The notes under the pieces are model-generated. The model searched no databases. It was not told the origin of the DNA and saw only the letters and a list, made by a program, of their open reading frames with translations. A stretch of 64,000 nt of DNA. It comes from Blastomyces gilchristii SLH14081. Lineage: Eukaryota; Ascomycota; Eurotiomycetes; Onygenales; Ajellomycetaceae. The DNA lies in contig NW_003101681.1 of assembly GCF_000003855.2 (NCBI RefSeq), forward strand, positions 5,456,405-5,520,404, given 5' to 3'. The position numbers and the translations under genes were made by a program. Of this stretch, positions 37,124 through 48,706 are shown piece by piece. Every line of letters begins with the position of its first letter. Within the stretch, counting starts at the first letter, position 1.

Positions 37124-39075
37124 ATGAATACAATTCGTCAGCTTCTAGCCCATGTCTCTGAATCCAAGCTCAGCACTTCGCTGGTGTCTATCACTAATGC
37201 TCTCGACGGGTTTGAAAAGCGAGATTGGATTGTTACTTCTTATCTTTTAACCTACACTGGTAATGTACTGCATTGTCGTACGACAATTCTCCCACCACTT
37301 TTAATACTCAAACTAACACCAAGGTGTAGGATTCCTCGTGGTATACGCCAAGTTGGGAGATGTATTCGGCCGGAAAACTATGTTCCTCCTGGCCCTGGCC
37401 TTGTTTACTCTCTTCTCGATCCTTTGCGGTGCTACAAATGATGTTGTGGAACTGTAAGTCGAGATCCCCCATACTGCCCTCCCACGAGGCTAACTAGGGT
37501 TGAACAGCATTATATTCCGTGCTTTTCAAGGCATGGGAGCCTCTGGCATATACTCCATGATTTTGGCTATAGCGCCAACTTTGGTCCCACAGGAAAAGTT
37601 TGGGAAATATCTTGCGGTAATAGCCTCCGTTTTCGCTATTGCTAGTATTTTAGTGCCAATTCTTGGGGGTATAATTGGCACGAATTCAGCATGGAGATGG
37701 ATCTTCCTATTGAAGTATGTGGAAAAGCACTTTGCTCATTGGAGCTGATACAGTTCATATACTTACCACCTCTTCGCTCATAGAGCGCCAGCGGGATGTG
37801 TCTGTATCGGGATTGTGACATTATATTTGCCATCATCAATATCGTCCCAGACGGATGTGAAGTTCGCAGATCATTTCCGGGCCAAGGTCTCCAAATCGGC
37901 GCTGAAAAGAGTCGATGTTGTTGGCGTGGTGCTACTCCTTGCATCGTCCATTCCGCTCGTTTTTGCCTTGGAGGAGGCTGGCACTCGCTATTCCTGGAGC
38001 GACGCTGTCATTATAACCACATTCTCTGTAGGGGGCATTGCGGGTATTTTGTTCGTTTTCTGGGAGTTGTTTCTTGAAAAATCAACCTCATTACAGGAAC
38101 CCGTGTTCCCACTTAGGCTCCTCAAGAAAAGAGTGGTGGCTGCTATGATGGCGTAAGTCAATCCCTACCCTCCCAGAGTTGCTTCTTAGTATGATGTGGC
38201 CAAAACGCTTATCTGTATGCGCATCTAGGACTGCTTTCTTCACCGGTTTCCCATTTGTCGCAATTGTCGTCAATATCCCCCAACGTGCTCAGGCTGTCAG
38301 TGGACTCTCCTCAGTAAAGGCAGGACTAGCATTACTCCCTTTACTTCTCACATCCCCGCTTGCCACAGCGGCTTCCGGCATATTCACCTCAAACTTCAAA
38401 ATCCCTCCTTTTTACCTGATACTTCTAGGATCGGTTCTTCAAGTAATTGGCGTAGGCTTAACATGCGCGCTGCCAACCAAATCGTTTGATGTCTCGCCCC
38501 AACAGTACGGATACAAAGCTCTCATGGGACTTGGGTTTGGGCTGAGTTTGACTACCATTTTGACCCTTGCGCCGCTGGTGATAAAGGACCCTGATTTAGG
38601 TATTGTGTATTACGACGCCCATGTTAGGAACGATCAACAAACTAATGCAGTATAAATATCAGGGGTGACAATGGGTGCTCTGACTCAAGTGTGTGTTTTA
38701 GGTTTTAGGCGGCACTGAACCACTAGCAAAATGGTACGAGCGATTACCCCCGATAATTTTCCCTTCATATAGGCCACTTTTAATCCCATTTGACAATGCA
38801 GCTCGACAATCCTCAATAACGATCTCCGACCAAAGTTGGCATCCGTAATCAGCCCCTCTCAACTACGAGCCATCTCAGATTCCCTCGCTTCCATTGACAA
38901 CTTAACACCCGCCCAACAGTCTGCGGTAAGGTTGGCGTTTGGAGAGGGCTATAATAAGCAGAATATATTCCTAACTGCGTTCTCAGGCGTGTCACTTTTA
39001 ACATCCATGTTTATAGGGGAGAAGAAACCAAGAAGGGTGGGAGGACAGCAGCAAGCGACTAATTCATCAGAATAG
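37124..39075 (+). pseudogene. MFS transporter, broken (5' truncated and frameshifted)
   Basis: Seven joined exons read as a 14-helix-type drug/toxin-proton antiporter: 37,124-37,259; 37,329-37,453; 37,508-37,714; 37,784-38,152; 38,229-38,599; 38,663-38,733; 38,802-39,075. All have GT-AG borders and compatible phases. Visible family blocks are ITNALDGFEKRDWIVTSYLL, the KLGDVFGRK loop (motif A), the RAFQGMGASGIYSM block and a conserved C-terminus. The first helix and start are missing: sequence upstream of 37,170 does not match the family. Exon 6 has a 7-bp tandem duplication (GTTTTAG twice, 38,695-38,708) that shifts the frame just before the conserved VLGGT. The remaining exons are well preserved, so inactivation is probably recent. 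Substrate unknown. Confidence 0.8.
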
Positions 39076-39506
39076 AAGAAATCAAAGCCTTTCATCTATT
39101 TACTGGGGCATGTACTGGTCATATCAAGCGATGGAAGTTCAGGGAAACCTGATAATCCGCTTCATAAACCGTTGAACTGACAGAATGTTTATAGAACTAT
39201 CATGTGCAACAGATCTTTGTCGTGTATCGTGATATTATATATGTTGTAATATGTAAGCCAGCCTATGCATTTACGCGTGTGAAACAATAAAAATAAATCT
39301 CCTTAATGAACGCCGCCTTCATAACCGTTGACCGTTTTCAAGCTGTAACTTGCCGAAAATCCAGGATCCACCTTCTTGCCTTGCTTCCTTTTCTACGGAA
39401 CAAATGGGGAGCGACAAATGCCGACGCAAGTATCAAAGAAGAGGACAGGAACAATGTTAAAAAAGGAAAAAAATAGAAAGAAATAGAAACCACAGAGCAA
39501 GACCAA

Positions 39507-41886
39507 TCATGGCCCATTCCGATATATCTGAGAACCACCAGATCTAAACTGAATCGTTTCCCGCCGCTGGAGAATAAGCAACGCCCGATTGAGCGCCTGC
39601 TCACTGTAATTTCTTCCATCCACAAATTCTCTCCTGAGGGTAGACAAACTCGTACTCCACCCAATCGGCAGTCGGCGTTTGAGCTCATCCTCGACCCTGC
39701 CAACCTCCTCCATTAACTCTTTGCTCCCCTGGCCCTCTCCGTGCGTGACAGCGTCCATAGTCGAGGCGAGGAATAGGCGGATCGCCTCGTCCACGTGCTC
39801 TTCCGTTGCGATGGGGGAGAGGGTGAGTTTGGCGAGAGATTCGCTGATGCGGATGATGGCTTCGAGCTGGCGGACGGTGATGGGGATTGAGGAGCGTGCG
39901 TTGGCGTCTAGTTCGGCTTTGTGTACTTGCTTGCGGATGGAGACGAAGTGGGAGGAGAGCTTTTCTGCGGCTTCTGGGGAAAGACGTGGGGCACAGCGTC
40001 TGCGAGTTGTTTTGTTAATATTGAGAGTTTGTCTGGGCATAGATGATGGTGCCGGCGGTTTATAAATACTTACGATTTACAGTAGCTGATGTATCGCTTC
40101 ATTTTTTCAACTGGGATCTCAGCTTCGACCTGCTCTTCCACTCCTCTCCCACCCATGTGAATGCCCATAACGTGTCTGGCGATTCTCTCATCACGGCCCT
40201 TTTCATGCTCGTCTCTAACGATGAATATCATATCAAACCGGGACAGGATAGTAGTCTGGAAATCGATATTTTCACCAGGAGTTTTCAAGTCATCATATCG
40301 TCCGAAGATTGGATTTGCAGCAGCAAGCACAGACGTTCTAGCATTGAGTATAGTGGTAATGCCAGCCTTCGCAATGGAAATAGTCTGCTGTTCCATGGCT
40401 TCGTGGATGGCGACTCGATCTTCGTCTCTCATCTTGTCAAATTCATCAATACAGACAACGCCACCATCTGCAAGCACCATCGCACCACCTTCAAGATAGA
40501 ATTCACGTGTTGTAGTGTCCCGTTGGACGGAGGCTGTAAGACCAGCAGCCGAGGAGCCTTTGCCAGACGTGTAGATTGCAATTGGCGACACCTTTTCCAC
40601 GAATTTCAACAATTGAGATTTAGCGGTACCAGGATCACCCAGTAGCAGCACATTGATATCCCCTCGAAGCTTCATGCCGTCAGGCAGGATTTTCTTGGAT
40701 CCACCCATGAGCAGACAGGCAATCGCCTTTTTAATATCTTGGTTTCCATAGATCGACGGAGCAATGCAATCAGCGAAGACTTGATAGAGATCCGGACGTC
40801 TGCTCATTTCCAGGAACTCCTGTTCCTCCTCATCAGAAAAGACCGAATTGCCCTTGGCTGTGTGGTCGACATCGGTACTTATCCCAACAGCACGAAGATA
40901 TGGGTTTCGAATAGCCACTGCACTTTTTGTCGAGTTCTTGCTACCCTTTGCTTGGTAAATTGAAAACACGCCCATGACAGTACACCTCGAACCAGGAACA
41001 ACGCGATTAGCGAGATATCGATCGGCGGATATAAGGATATGTCGAGGAAGTTCCCCTACAGGCACTTGGTCTGGGGCTTCTTGCAATTTGAGAACCTGCT
41101 GATCAACGAACTGGGATTTCTCGTGCTCTATCACGTACGGATCGAGAGGGCATGGATCCTGGCCCTTTTCCTTGGGGCGTCTGCATTGCCTTGGGAGTGT
41201 GATGCCTGAGAATCCGCCGTCGATTGTAATATTTTCCCTCTCCCCACAGTTCTTACATACTATATGTAGACGAGTAGCTTTTGACGAAATCGTGGACGCT
41301 CCGATAACAATACCTGGGATTCGAACCAGGTGAGATATATTGGTGGCATTCAGATCCCGAATAGTGATATGAGATACGCTTGAGTGCAGTAAAAGTTGAT
41401 GTTCTGGCAGTTCAATATCTCGTTCAGACGGATAGACGATTCTTTGAGTGCATTGTTTGAGAGCGGCTTCAAACTGTGCAAATTGTAATGAAAAAGAAAT
41501 AAGTCACCATCCATCCAAAGTTGGTCCAAAAGAACACTCACAAGCGGGATTGTGTCAGCTGGGTCGGTAGTAAGTCTATGCGCTAGTTCTTCGTTGTATG
41601 CGATGAGATGGGCGATATCAACATCGCAGTAGAATTTTTTGATCAGCACGTTCTGTCGAATTTGGTCCCTATATAACAAGGTTAATGACCACCCATCCCA
41701 ACAGTAGGCCTAGCCCATACGGTATATCGGGTAGAAATCCAGAATTTACCTGTAAATGAATGTGTTGTCTAGCTGGAAGGCCAGGATGAATTCCCGTAGC
41801 TGCGCTTGGATTCTTGTGCGCGGTTCCGCCAGGCCATCCGTTTGTGGCTGGAGCACGCTCAACGAATATGGTGTTCTTCGATCCAT
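39507..41886 (-). CDS. MCM5: DNA replication licensing factor MCM5 (CDC46)
   Basis: Subunit of the nuclear MCM2-7 replicative helicase, loaded at origins in G1. Four exons join to 718 residues: 41,886-41,750; 41,668-41,542; 41,473-40,074; 39,999-39,507. The start [15 protein letters not shown] fits fungal MCM5 and the length is standard. Visible are a C4 zinc finger (Cys 161, 164, 185, 196), Walker [10 protein letters not shown] (about 367), Walker [10 protein letters not shown] (about 428), the arginine finger SRFD (about 499) and the C-terminal winged-helix segment in exon 4. All introns are GT-AG and 73-81 bp. It is divergent from VPS54 (550 bp apart) and convergent with the broken MFS gene. 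No lesion is seen. Confidence 0.97.
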
Positions 41887-42436
41887 GGTGATGACACTCC
41901 AAAACTTGCTCCCAGAGTTTGTTGCACTAGATGTACGTATGAGTGTGAAGAGGGTTGTTCTGTCGTCGTCGGCGAGAAATCTTTCGCTATCAGGAACGCA
42001 ACGCGTTGATGCTTCCTAGCGCGTAAAGTGGTTTCTTGGCTAGTTACGCTAGCGTGTCTATGGTGGATAAACTTATTCCCGCAACAAAAGCGGTGAGGCT
42101 GGAATGCGGTTCTGCCGCTCTAGCTCTGATTGGACAACACTGGCCAAGCCACCTTCTAGCGGCTCTTAGGAGCAGACAACTATGCTTCAATACCACCTGT
42201 ATCACGGAGCAAATACTATCCCCGGAGCTGACAGCTTGAGTTCAAGGAGGTTGCCGACGATATACCCCCGGCGCATCTTCTATTCCCTGAATTGATGGTT
42301 TTATTTTGTTGTCGCATTCTTCCTTCGTTTCCCTATGTGTCGAGTCTCGGCCCGTATTTAGGTATGTGATGATCCGCAGTCGCGACCGCTGCCGTCTGCC
42401 TGCCGGTTCACCACCAGCTGTGGTGCCTCTTTCGAT
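41887..42436. promoter_or_regulatory. Divergent promoter between MCM5 and VPS54
   Basis: The 550-bp head-to-head spacer must contain the start-side control regions of both genes. It includes an ACGCGT-type motif (AACGCGTTG at about 41,999-42,007), which resembles the MluI cell-cycle box of fungal replication genes; this link to MCM5 regulation is inference. Confidence 0.5.
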
Positions 42437-45400
42437 ATGGCCTCTCCCGACCGGCGTAAATCTGTGGAAAGCTTGGCCTCCATCGCCTCCGTTTCCTCGT
42501 CTACACGGCTTTCCTCCAGTCAGTATGATCCTAGCAGTCGCTTCCCTCATCGACCACGCTACGATTCAAGGCGGAGCTCAACTGCTAGCTCGATAACGGG
42601 GGGGATAGGGGGAGCTTTGGACTCTTCACTTCATCATGGGTCGATAGCGGAGGCTGGACATAACGGTTTGTCCCTCATGGCGTTAGGGGCTTCTGTGTAA
42701 AATAACTAGGACAGAAATGCTGATCGATTGATTGAGTTCTGTATACAGCCATATCTACCCTTCTCCAACAACCCATAGTTCGCACCGGTATTCTACCACA
42801 GGCCTCCGTTCTATCAAGCGGGTATAAACCGCCGACCACTCGAGATATCCCACCAGTTACCTTAACCAACATCCCGCATGTGGATTCCAAGGCATTCCAT
42901 CCATACATCTCCCAGGTCGGATCGTTATATGACGCCTTTCGCCGTTCAAAGGAGAATAGAGATGAAAAGGAGCCACAACTGTTTAGATCTAGTAGTTCAG
43001 TTTCTTTATCTGGAGATATAGACACGCTGTTGAGCAGCCAATTGGAAAGGAAGCAATCTGGCCAGCAATCATCTCTTGCGCCTGTCCCAGAACATGCCAC
43101 CCCGCGGAGAAGGTCTTCAGGACAGAGAGGCCGAGGTCCAGCGACTGCTCCCTTGTCCACCATTCCAAACATTTACTTCGATGAAAATTTCCACCTCGAA
43201 AATCCCCGGACATTTGATGTCGTATCTGAACGATCAGAAGTTATCCGATCCCCATCAAAACTTCCTGATGAAAAAGCTGCCAATGCTACATTTGACCCAC
43301 GCCCGTCATCTGGTAGAAAGGCTTTAGCGACAAATGCAATATTGCAAGAGAAATTATCATGGTATCTTGATACCGTGGAAATCCACCTTATCTCCTCAAT
43401 TTCAACTGCCTCTACTTCATTCCTCACTGCGCTCGGTTCGCTACAAGAACTCCATAACGAAGCAACCGACTCAGTTAAAAAAATCCAGGCCCTGCGAAGG
43501 GACTTAGCAAAGCTAGATAACGATATGGCTTTGGGAGGCCTAAAGATCGTCAGTCTACGTCGTAGGCGAGAAAACGTCAGGAAATTGGCCGACGCTGTTT
43601 GTCAGCTCAAAGAAATAATAGCGTGCGTGTCGCAGTGCGAACAAATGGTAGAAAATGGTGATATTGAAAACGCTCTATATGAACTGGATAATGTTGAAAG
43701 ACTTACAGCCGGCGAGCAGGTTCTCGTAAATCGTGAAGATCGCAGGGACCGGCCCCAGCCCCAACTACCGGAGACTCTCATCGATCTCCGTGGAATTAAG
43801 GCTTTGGAAGGGGCATCGCATGATTTGAGCCAACTGCGACATCGGATTGGGCTCGGGTATGAGCGACGATTCCTGGATTGCTTAATAGGAGACCTTAGAC
43901 GACATGTCGAGGCTGTACCTCCCGATCTCACATTACTACGTCTAGGAGACGCGTTCCAACGCTCACGGAGGGGTCATCGGAAAGTCGTTTCTGGGTTGCC
44001 AACGTATATGACTGTGGATAGTGAATTGAGATCGAGGTTAAGAACAGAATTGGCCGGGCTAGGTCGTGCTAAATACACCACACCTGCCGCAACTTCATTC
44101 AAAACCTCAGTTCTACGTGAAATGAAGAGTGCGATCCGGCGACATTTGCCCAGCTCAAGCGACGATGACAACGAATCGATAATGTCCGCATCGACTCATG
44201 GAGGTCGCCGGCTAAGTCAACAAGAGAAGTCATCAATACTGGCGCGGAATCTCCGAGCACTCGACCCCGATGACGCGTTCTTAATGTTAACAAAAATATA
44301 CACTGGCGTGAGCGAATCCCTTCGGAGATTGAGTGTGCAGGTTAAAGTACTACTGGATATCACAAGTGGACTCGGTAGCCCCCCTAGTACTGGCGGCATA
44401 CGATCTCCTGGCCGAAGTCCAAGCCTAAATTCGCTAGACACCATCACCCGAGCCAGAGTGTCACCTGTCATAGCACAGGAAGAGATACTGGAGGTTCTCG
44501 ATATGTCAAGCCTTCTCGGCCAAGCGGTCGATATCGTTCAATCGCAAATAGTTAAAATTTTGAAAGTTCGCTCAGAGCAGATCGCCCACAGCTCACTCGA
44601 GCAGTTTCTGAGATACTTTAGCTTGAACAAGCTTTTTGCGGACGAGTGTGAAGCAATTTCTGGGCGGAGTGGCGCGTCTTTGAAAAATGTCGTTGATAGT
44701 CAGATAAAAGAATTCATCTCCAATTTCGGCGATAGCAGGAAACGTAGGATCGTGCAAGTGATGGATTCGGATAGGTGGAACGCTAAAGATTTTGGTGACG
44801 AAGAGAATATCTTGCTCTCTCGAATACTCAGAGCGAGCACGCAAGATATAGACTTTTGGATTTCAACTTCGAGGATATGGGAGTCCGAAGATGGCAGCCA
44901 GGAATCGACGACAGCGCAGGCTAACACCGAAGTAAATGGCAACGGCGTATCTAGCACAGGGAAAGATAAAGTCCGAGGCGCAATAGTGGATGAGCAGAAA
45001 TATATTCTGCCTCAGTCTGCTCTTGTCATTTTAAACATCATTGACGAATTTCAACACCTGATGACGGGCATTCCAAGCATGGTGCAGGATATAGCCCTTA
45101 ATTTCCTGGACTGCCTCAAACTATTTAACTCACGCTCCTCCCAACTAATCCTCGGCGCTGGTGCCATGAGAAGCGTTGGTTTGAAAAACATCACAACAAA
45201 ACATCTTGCTCTTGCTTCGCAGGCGCTGAGCTTTGTCACTGCACTTATCCCTTACATCCGTGAATTCGTTCGCCGCCACCATACTTCCCCGACACTGATG
45301 GCCGAGTTTGATAAGGTCAAGCGACTGTACCAAGAACATCAGTCCGGTATCCATGAGAAGTTGGTCGATATCATGAGTTCCCGCGCCGCTATCCGTGTCA

Positions 45401-45927
45401 ATTCTATGAAAAAGATAGACTGGGATCAACCGCAGGACTCTCCTGCCGTCAATCCGTACATGGAGACCTTGACAGAGGAGACCGGTACACTCCACCGAGT
45501 CCTGGCTAAGCATCTACCAGAAATGACGGTGATGATGATCATGGATCCTGTTTTCGCGAGCTATAGAGAGCAGTGGACAAAGGCGTTCCAGGCAGCCACT
45601 TTGAAGACGGAGAGTGGGAAGAAACGGTTAGTTGATTGAATTTTTTCAATTTTCCTCCCTGTATTTTTGCCTGATAAGATCTAGTTCACCCAACCTAACA
45701 CACAATTACACAGAATGATCTCCGACGTCGAGTACTTCAAAGCGAAAATCGATAAAATAGATGGATCAGGCGATCTGGGCGACCACCTTGTAGGGATTGT
45801 ACGGGCGAAATCAGTCGCTTCATCACCCAAGCCCCAATCATCACCATCACCTCCTCCAGCTCAAGAAGTAGAGCAACCGCCCCCACCAGCTGAGAAAAAT
45901 GGAGACTCAAATTCGGATGAGCCGTGA
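42437..45927 (+). CDS. VPS54: Vacuolar protein sorting-associated protein 54 (GARP complex subunit)
   Basis: VPS54 is a subunit of the Golgi-associated retrograde protein tether (with VPS51, VPS52, VPS53) that captures endosome-derived vesicles at the trans-Golgi. Three exons (42,437-42,665; 42,749-45,626; 45,714-45,927) give 1,106 residues with consistent phases and GT-AG introns of 83 and 87 bp. The Ser/Arg-rich N-terminus is typical of the fungal form. An N-terminal coiled-coil block (ILQEKLSWYLDTVE onward, then KKIQALRRDLAKLDNDM) and the strongly conserved C-terminal block (HEKLVDIMSSRAAIRVNSMK, KHLPEMTVMMIMDPVF) identify the family. The last exon encodes an acidic and Pro-rich tail, which confirms that the gene runs past the stop seen at 45,639. 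No anomaly is visible. Confidence 0.96.
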
Positions 45928-46657
45928 TGGACTTGGTCGGCAATTTCGGAGCACATCGGGGTATTGGTGGGCAACGAAAACGTTGTCTGTTTCTCAACGC
46001 GTTATACATTTCTCTTTGGCTTTTATCACCTTTCATTCCTGCCAAGGCGGTGTTGGGCGTGACAGCAACAACCTCAGATTCTCGTCACATTTTTCCAGAG
46101 ATTATAAAGACCTTGCTTGGGACTAATTCATTTCTACTTCTATTTATATGAATCAACCCTTACCTTCGTCTGTTAGCGCATGATATATTATATTTCTAGA
46201 GTACCTTTTTGGGGGTTGAGGAGAGCGTTGGAGTCCCGATGATTCTTAATTCCGATTAAATAAACGAGCCCCGCCCTAGCTAGGTGTTTTGCAGTTTGCT
46301 AAATGTGTTGTCAATCTATCCTAGTACCCTACCTCTTTTCGAGATCTCGTCATTTACCGCTCTTCTTCTCTGTTGAACTTTCATGATCTGCTCACACCCT
46401 ATACCCTTCTACATGTATATTACTACGCCCAACTTTTTAATCGCAGATGTCCCAGTCCCTCACTAGTGTGAGACATGCAGCATCATTGCGAAATCTCAGA
46501 GTGGCTTACATGTCAAATCCTGTGAACCAAGAGCTTATGTTTTTTCGTTCTTGTTACATATTTCTTTTGTCTATCTAGAGTCATACTCACATTTATTATC
46601 CCTTTAATAAATCGCCGTAAAGCGTTGAAAGTAGACCATCATCTCCCGATACCATTG

Positions 46658-46685
46658 TCCCATATATTGTTTCCCATATATTGTT
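46658..46685. repeat. 14-bp perfect tandem duplication
   Basis: TCCCATATATTGTT twice in a row. Confidence 0.95.
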
Positions 46686-47470
46686 TCTGCTTCAAAACCC
46701 GACCAGGACTGATCCGCCACATATGCGTAGCAGAAACCATGAAGCGCCTGAGACATTTTTGTAGAAAGATAGTTTAAAGCGAGCTGGTAGTGTTGCTTAG
46801 AAGTCATAGAGTGTTTTCGTTATTCTGAAGGAGAAATTTCGCTTTTGCCCCCTTGCTTTGCTTGGAGGTAACTACAAAAGAGGTTTAGTTGCAATATTTA
46901 CTGGGACAGGTTTATTTCTTTGGTTGTATTCCAGTGGCTAAAGACATGTTATTTTCATTATTTGAAAGGACATCATTGCCCCCAGTACTGTAGTTTCTAT
47001 GTTCATTGATACACTAGCAGATGAGGGGGTTTAGGCTCCAAGGAAAATGAAAGAACCATTCATATCATAATGAAGCTATGAGAGACTGTCCATTTATTAG
47101 ATCTTATTTTACAAGCTTTACTTTCTTACACAATATATTTTGTTTCTGTTTCATTTTGGCATGATTTTTTTGGCATGATTAATTAAACAAACCTGAAGCT
47201 TCCCTTGATACCATAACTTTCCACTCAGAACTCCATGAGTGCGAAGCCAAATTAAACAATGCATGATTCAAATATTTTCTTTGCAGGAGACCGTGGCCAC
47301 CAGCTTGAATGAAAATAAGGGAACAATGAACAAAACATAGTTCCTCTTTGAAACATCTTCTCTCGAAAATCGAAAACGAGCGCTTATTGTTCTAGTTGCC
47401 CAGGCGGTTGGCAAACTAAGGCAATTTTTGAGCTGGGTGGTATGGCGAAGGTATTTTGCCTACTCCCTCG

Positions 47471-47480
47471 TATATATAAA
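47471..47480 (+). promoter_or_regulatory. TATA-box-like element upstream of the hairpin array
   Basis: TATATATAAA is followed 30-60 bp downstream by a CT-rich stretch (about 47,500-47,530), a common layout of a fungal core promoter on the + strand. There is no protein-coding gene to its right on that strand; the first feature downstream is the five-hairpin array from 48,061. Assignment as a promoter is inference. Confidence 0.4.
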
Positions 47481-47756
47481 TGTCCACCCGGAAGCCCGTA
47501 CTCCCTTTACATACATCTCCATCCCTCTCTACTATGGTAGCATATGTTCTAGCGTCTTACTCCTACCACGCGTACGAGGTCATTTCTAATACCACTTCAC
47601 GATGGTGATACCCAACGGATGAAAGCTGGGTACCAGATATCCAGTACGAGCACCCTTTTCAAGTCCATTCCACATGGGTTAGTAATACCTATTCCTCATC
47701 CTTTCAGACTATAGAAATGCGATCTAGGACATGAATGACACATGGAAGGTCCATTC

Positions 47757-48140
47757 TCATGCTCTAGCACCAAGAATAGGATTCTCATATGATAAATAAC
47801 CCGGTATTATTCCCTTTCCATATGCCGTTTCGTGATTGTCCATAATTTGATGAATTTTCATCCATGATATAAACCCTTGTATCGGGCACCACAGTCCCAG
47901 GTTCTCTCGAGGTACCTGTCCCCCCAATTCGGCGACATCGTTTCCGCAGTGAGGAAAGGTTATGTAGAAAATGACCGATAGAAGCGTCAAAATGAAACAT
48001 ATCAAGAATACTATGCGAAGATTGTCAAACTGGGGATTTACTCCTCCATGAAGGGAAGATTTGGTAGAAATTGCGGAAATCTTTTCAGTCCAATCACGTC
48101 TTTGGCAACTAACAACGTCGGGGCTTCTCCCTAAAATCAA
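47757..48140 (-). CDS. Possible small single-pass membrane protein, unrecognised
   Basis: The 127-codon frame contains a convincing hydrophobic helix (LRIVFLICFILTLLSVIFY, about residues 44-62) and is otherwise unlike anything I know. The first hairpin of the array overlaps its 5' third. No splice support, no family, no codon argument strong enough. It may be a chance frame opposite a noncoding transcript. Confidence 0.2.
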   Translation of the reverse strand: MILGRSPDVVSCQRRDWTEKISAISTKSSLHGGVNPQFDNLRIVFLICFILTLLSVIFYITFPHCGNDVAELGGQVPRENLGLWCPIQGFISWMKIHQIMDNHETAYGKGIIPGYLSYENPILGARA

Positions 48141-48706
48141 ATATAATTCTTTTTAAGGAGGTAAGGCGGGTACAACTTCCCTGGGGCTTGGTAGAAATTG
48201 CGGAAGCCTTCAGATCCAATGTCAGCCTGTTCCCATATGTGCCTGTGTATATTTTTCTTTTCTTTCCTATCATATATCCGCCTTTGTTTTCACAGACTCA
48301 CATACATTTCCTTTGCCATCGCCCGCTCATTTCCCGATTTTATTATTTTCTTTGGTTGTATGTTTTGTCTCATGCAGCTATCTCTTTTCTTCTTCTTTTT
48401 CTATATTTCTCTTTTACCTTTGGCTCTTGTTTCATACTTTCATATCCTCGATTATCGTCTCCCGGTCATCTGTATATTTCCCCTCACTTTCTCTGAGGTC
48501 ACCTGGCAGAAATTGCGGAGGGGACCTTTTTGATTTAATGAGGTAGAGTAACAACAAACCCCATCGTCTTTCTTCATACTGGCCTGGGAGAGGAGCATGA
48601 CGCTCAGCTTGGCAGAAATAGCGGAAGTCTTTGAGCTTTTTGTTTTCCACCGGCCTCATATCGCTTTGAACTGTTGTATCTTGGTTTGGTAGAAATAGCG
48701 GAAACC
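48050..48706 (+). ncRNA. Array of five stem-loops with a conserved 14-nt loop
   Basis: The loop GGYAGAAATWGCGG occurs at about 48,064, 48,189, 48,504, 48,610 and 48,688, each time closed by a different stem. Stem pairs, loop omitted: GGGAAGATTT/AAATCTTTTC (an extra T before the loop); GGGGCTT/AAGCCTT; AGGTCACCT/AGGGGACCT (one mismatch); GCTCAGCTT/AAGTCTTTGAGC (3-nt bulge); TCTTGGTTT/AAACCAAGA (perfect). Stem sequences differ but pairing is kept, which is compensatory variation. Spacing is irregular (78-315 bp). Which strand is transcribed is unknown; the only promoter-like site seen lies to the left on the + strand. A pyrimidine-rich tract separates hairpins 2 and 3. No known RNA family is recognised. 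Confidence 0.6.
48230..48480. repeat. Pyrimidine-rich tract between hairpins 2 and 3
   Basis: A long T/C-dominated run on the + strand. It gives rise to spurious hydrophobic open frames at 48,188-48,546. Confidence 0.7.

Larger units (their letters stand above)
45928..47756. other. Intergenic, no gene recognised
   Basis: Contains the VPS54 3' flank, a 14-bp tandem duplication (46,658-46,685) and, near its right end, a TATA-box-like site at 47,471. Short frames such as 46,604-46,807 (minus, 67 codons) are not supported by anything else. Confidence 0.55.

Noticed and set aside
41305..41335. Perfect pol III B-box/T-arm (CCTGGTTCGAATCCCAGG on the minus strand)
   Set aside because: Lies inside MCM5 exon 3 and encodes the conserved HLVRIPG segment; no A box or acceptor stem around it.
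48188..48546. Three overlapping + strand frames of 77-111 codons rich in Phe/Leu/Ser
   Set aside because: Products of the pyrimidine-rich tract; all three frames are open for compositional reasons.
48050..48706. CRISPR array or Cas12a-type repeat (minus strand loops contain AATTTCTAC)
   Set aside because: Only the loop is conserved, spacing is irregular, stems differ, there are no cas genes and the host is a eukaryote; the 9-base likeness to Cas12a repeats is chance.
48050..48706. Repeated-core RiPP peptide precursor (SAISTK-like reading on the minus strand)
   Set aside because: The copies fall in different frames with stops between them, and there is no signal peptide or Kex-type processing pattern; variation follows stem pairing, not codons.
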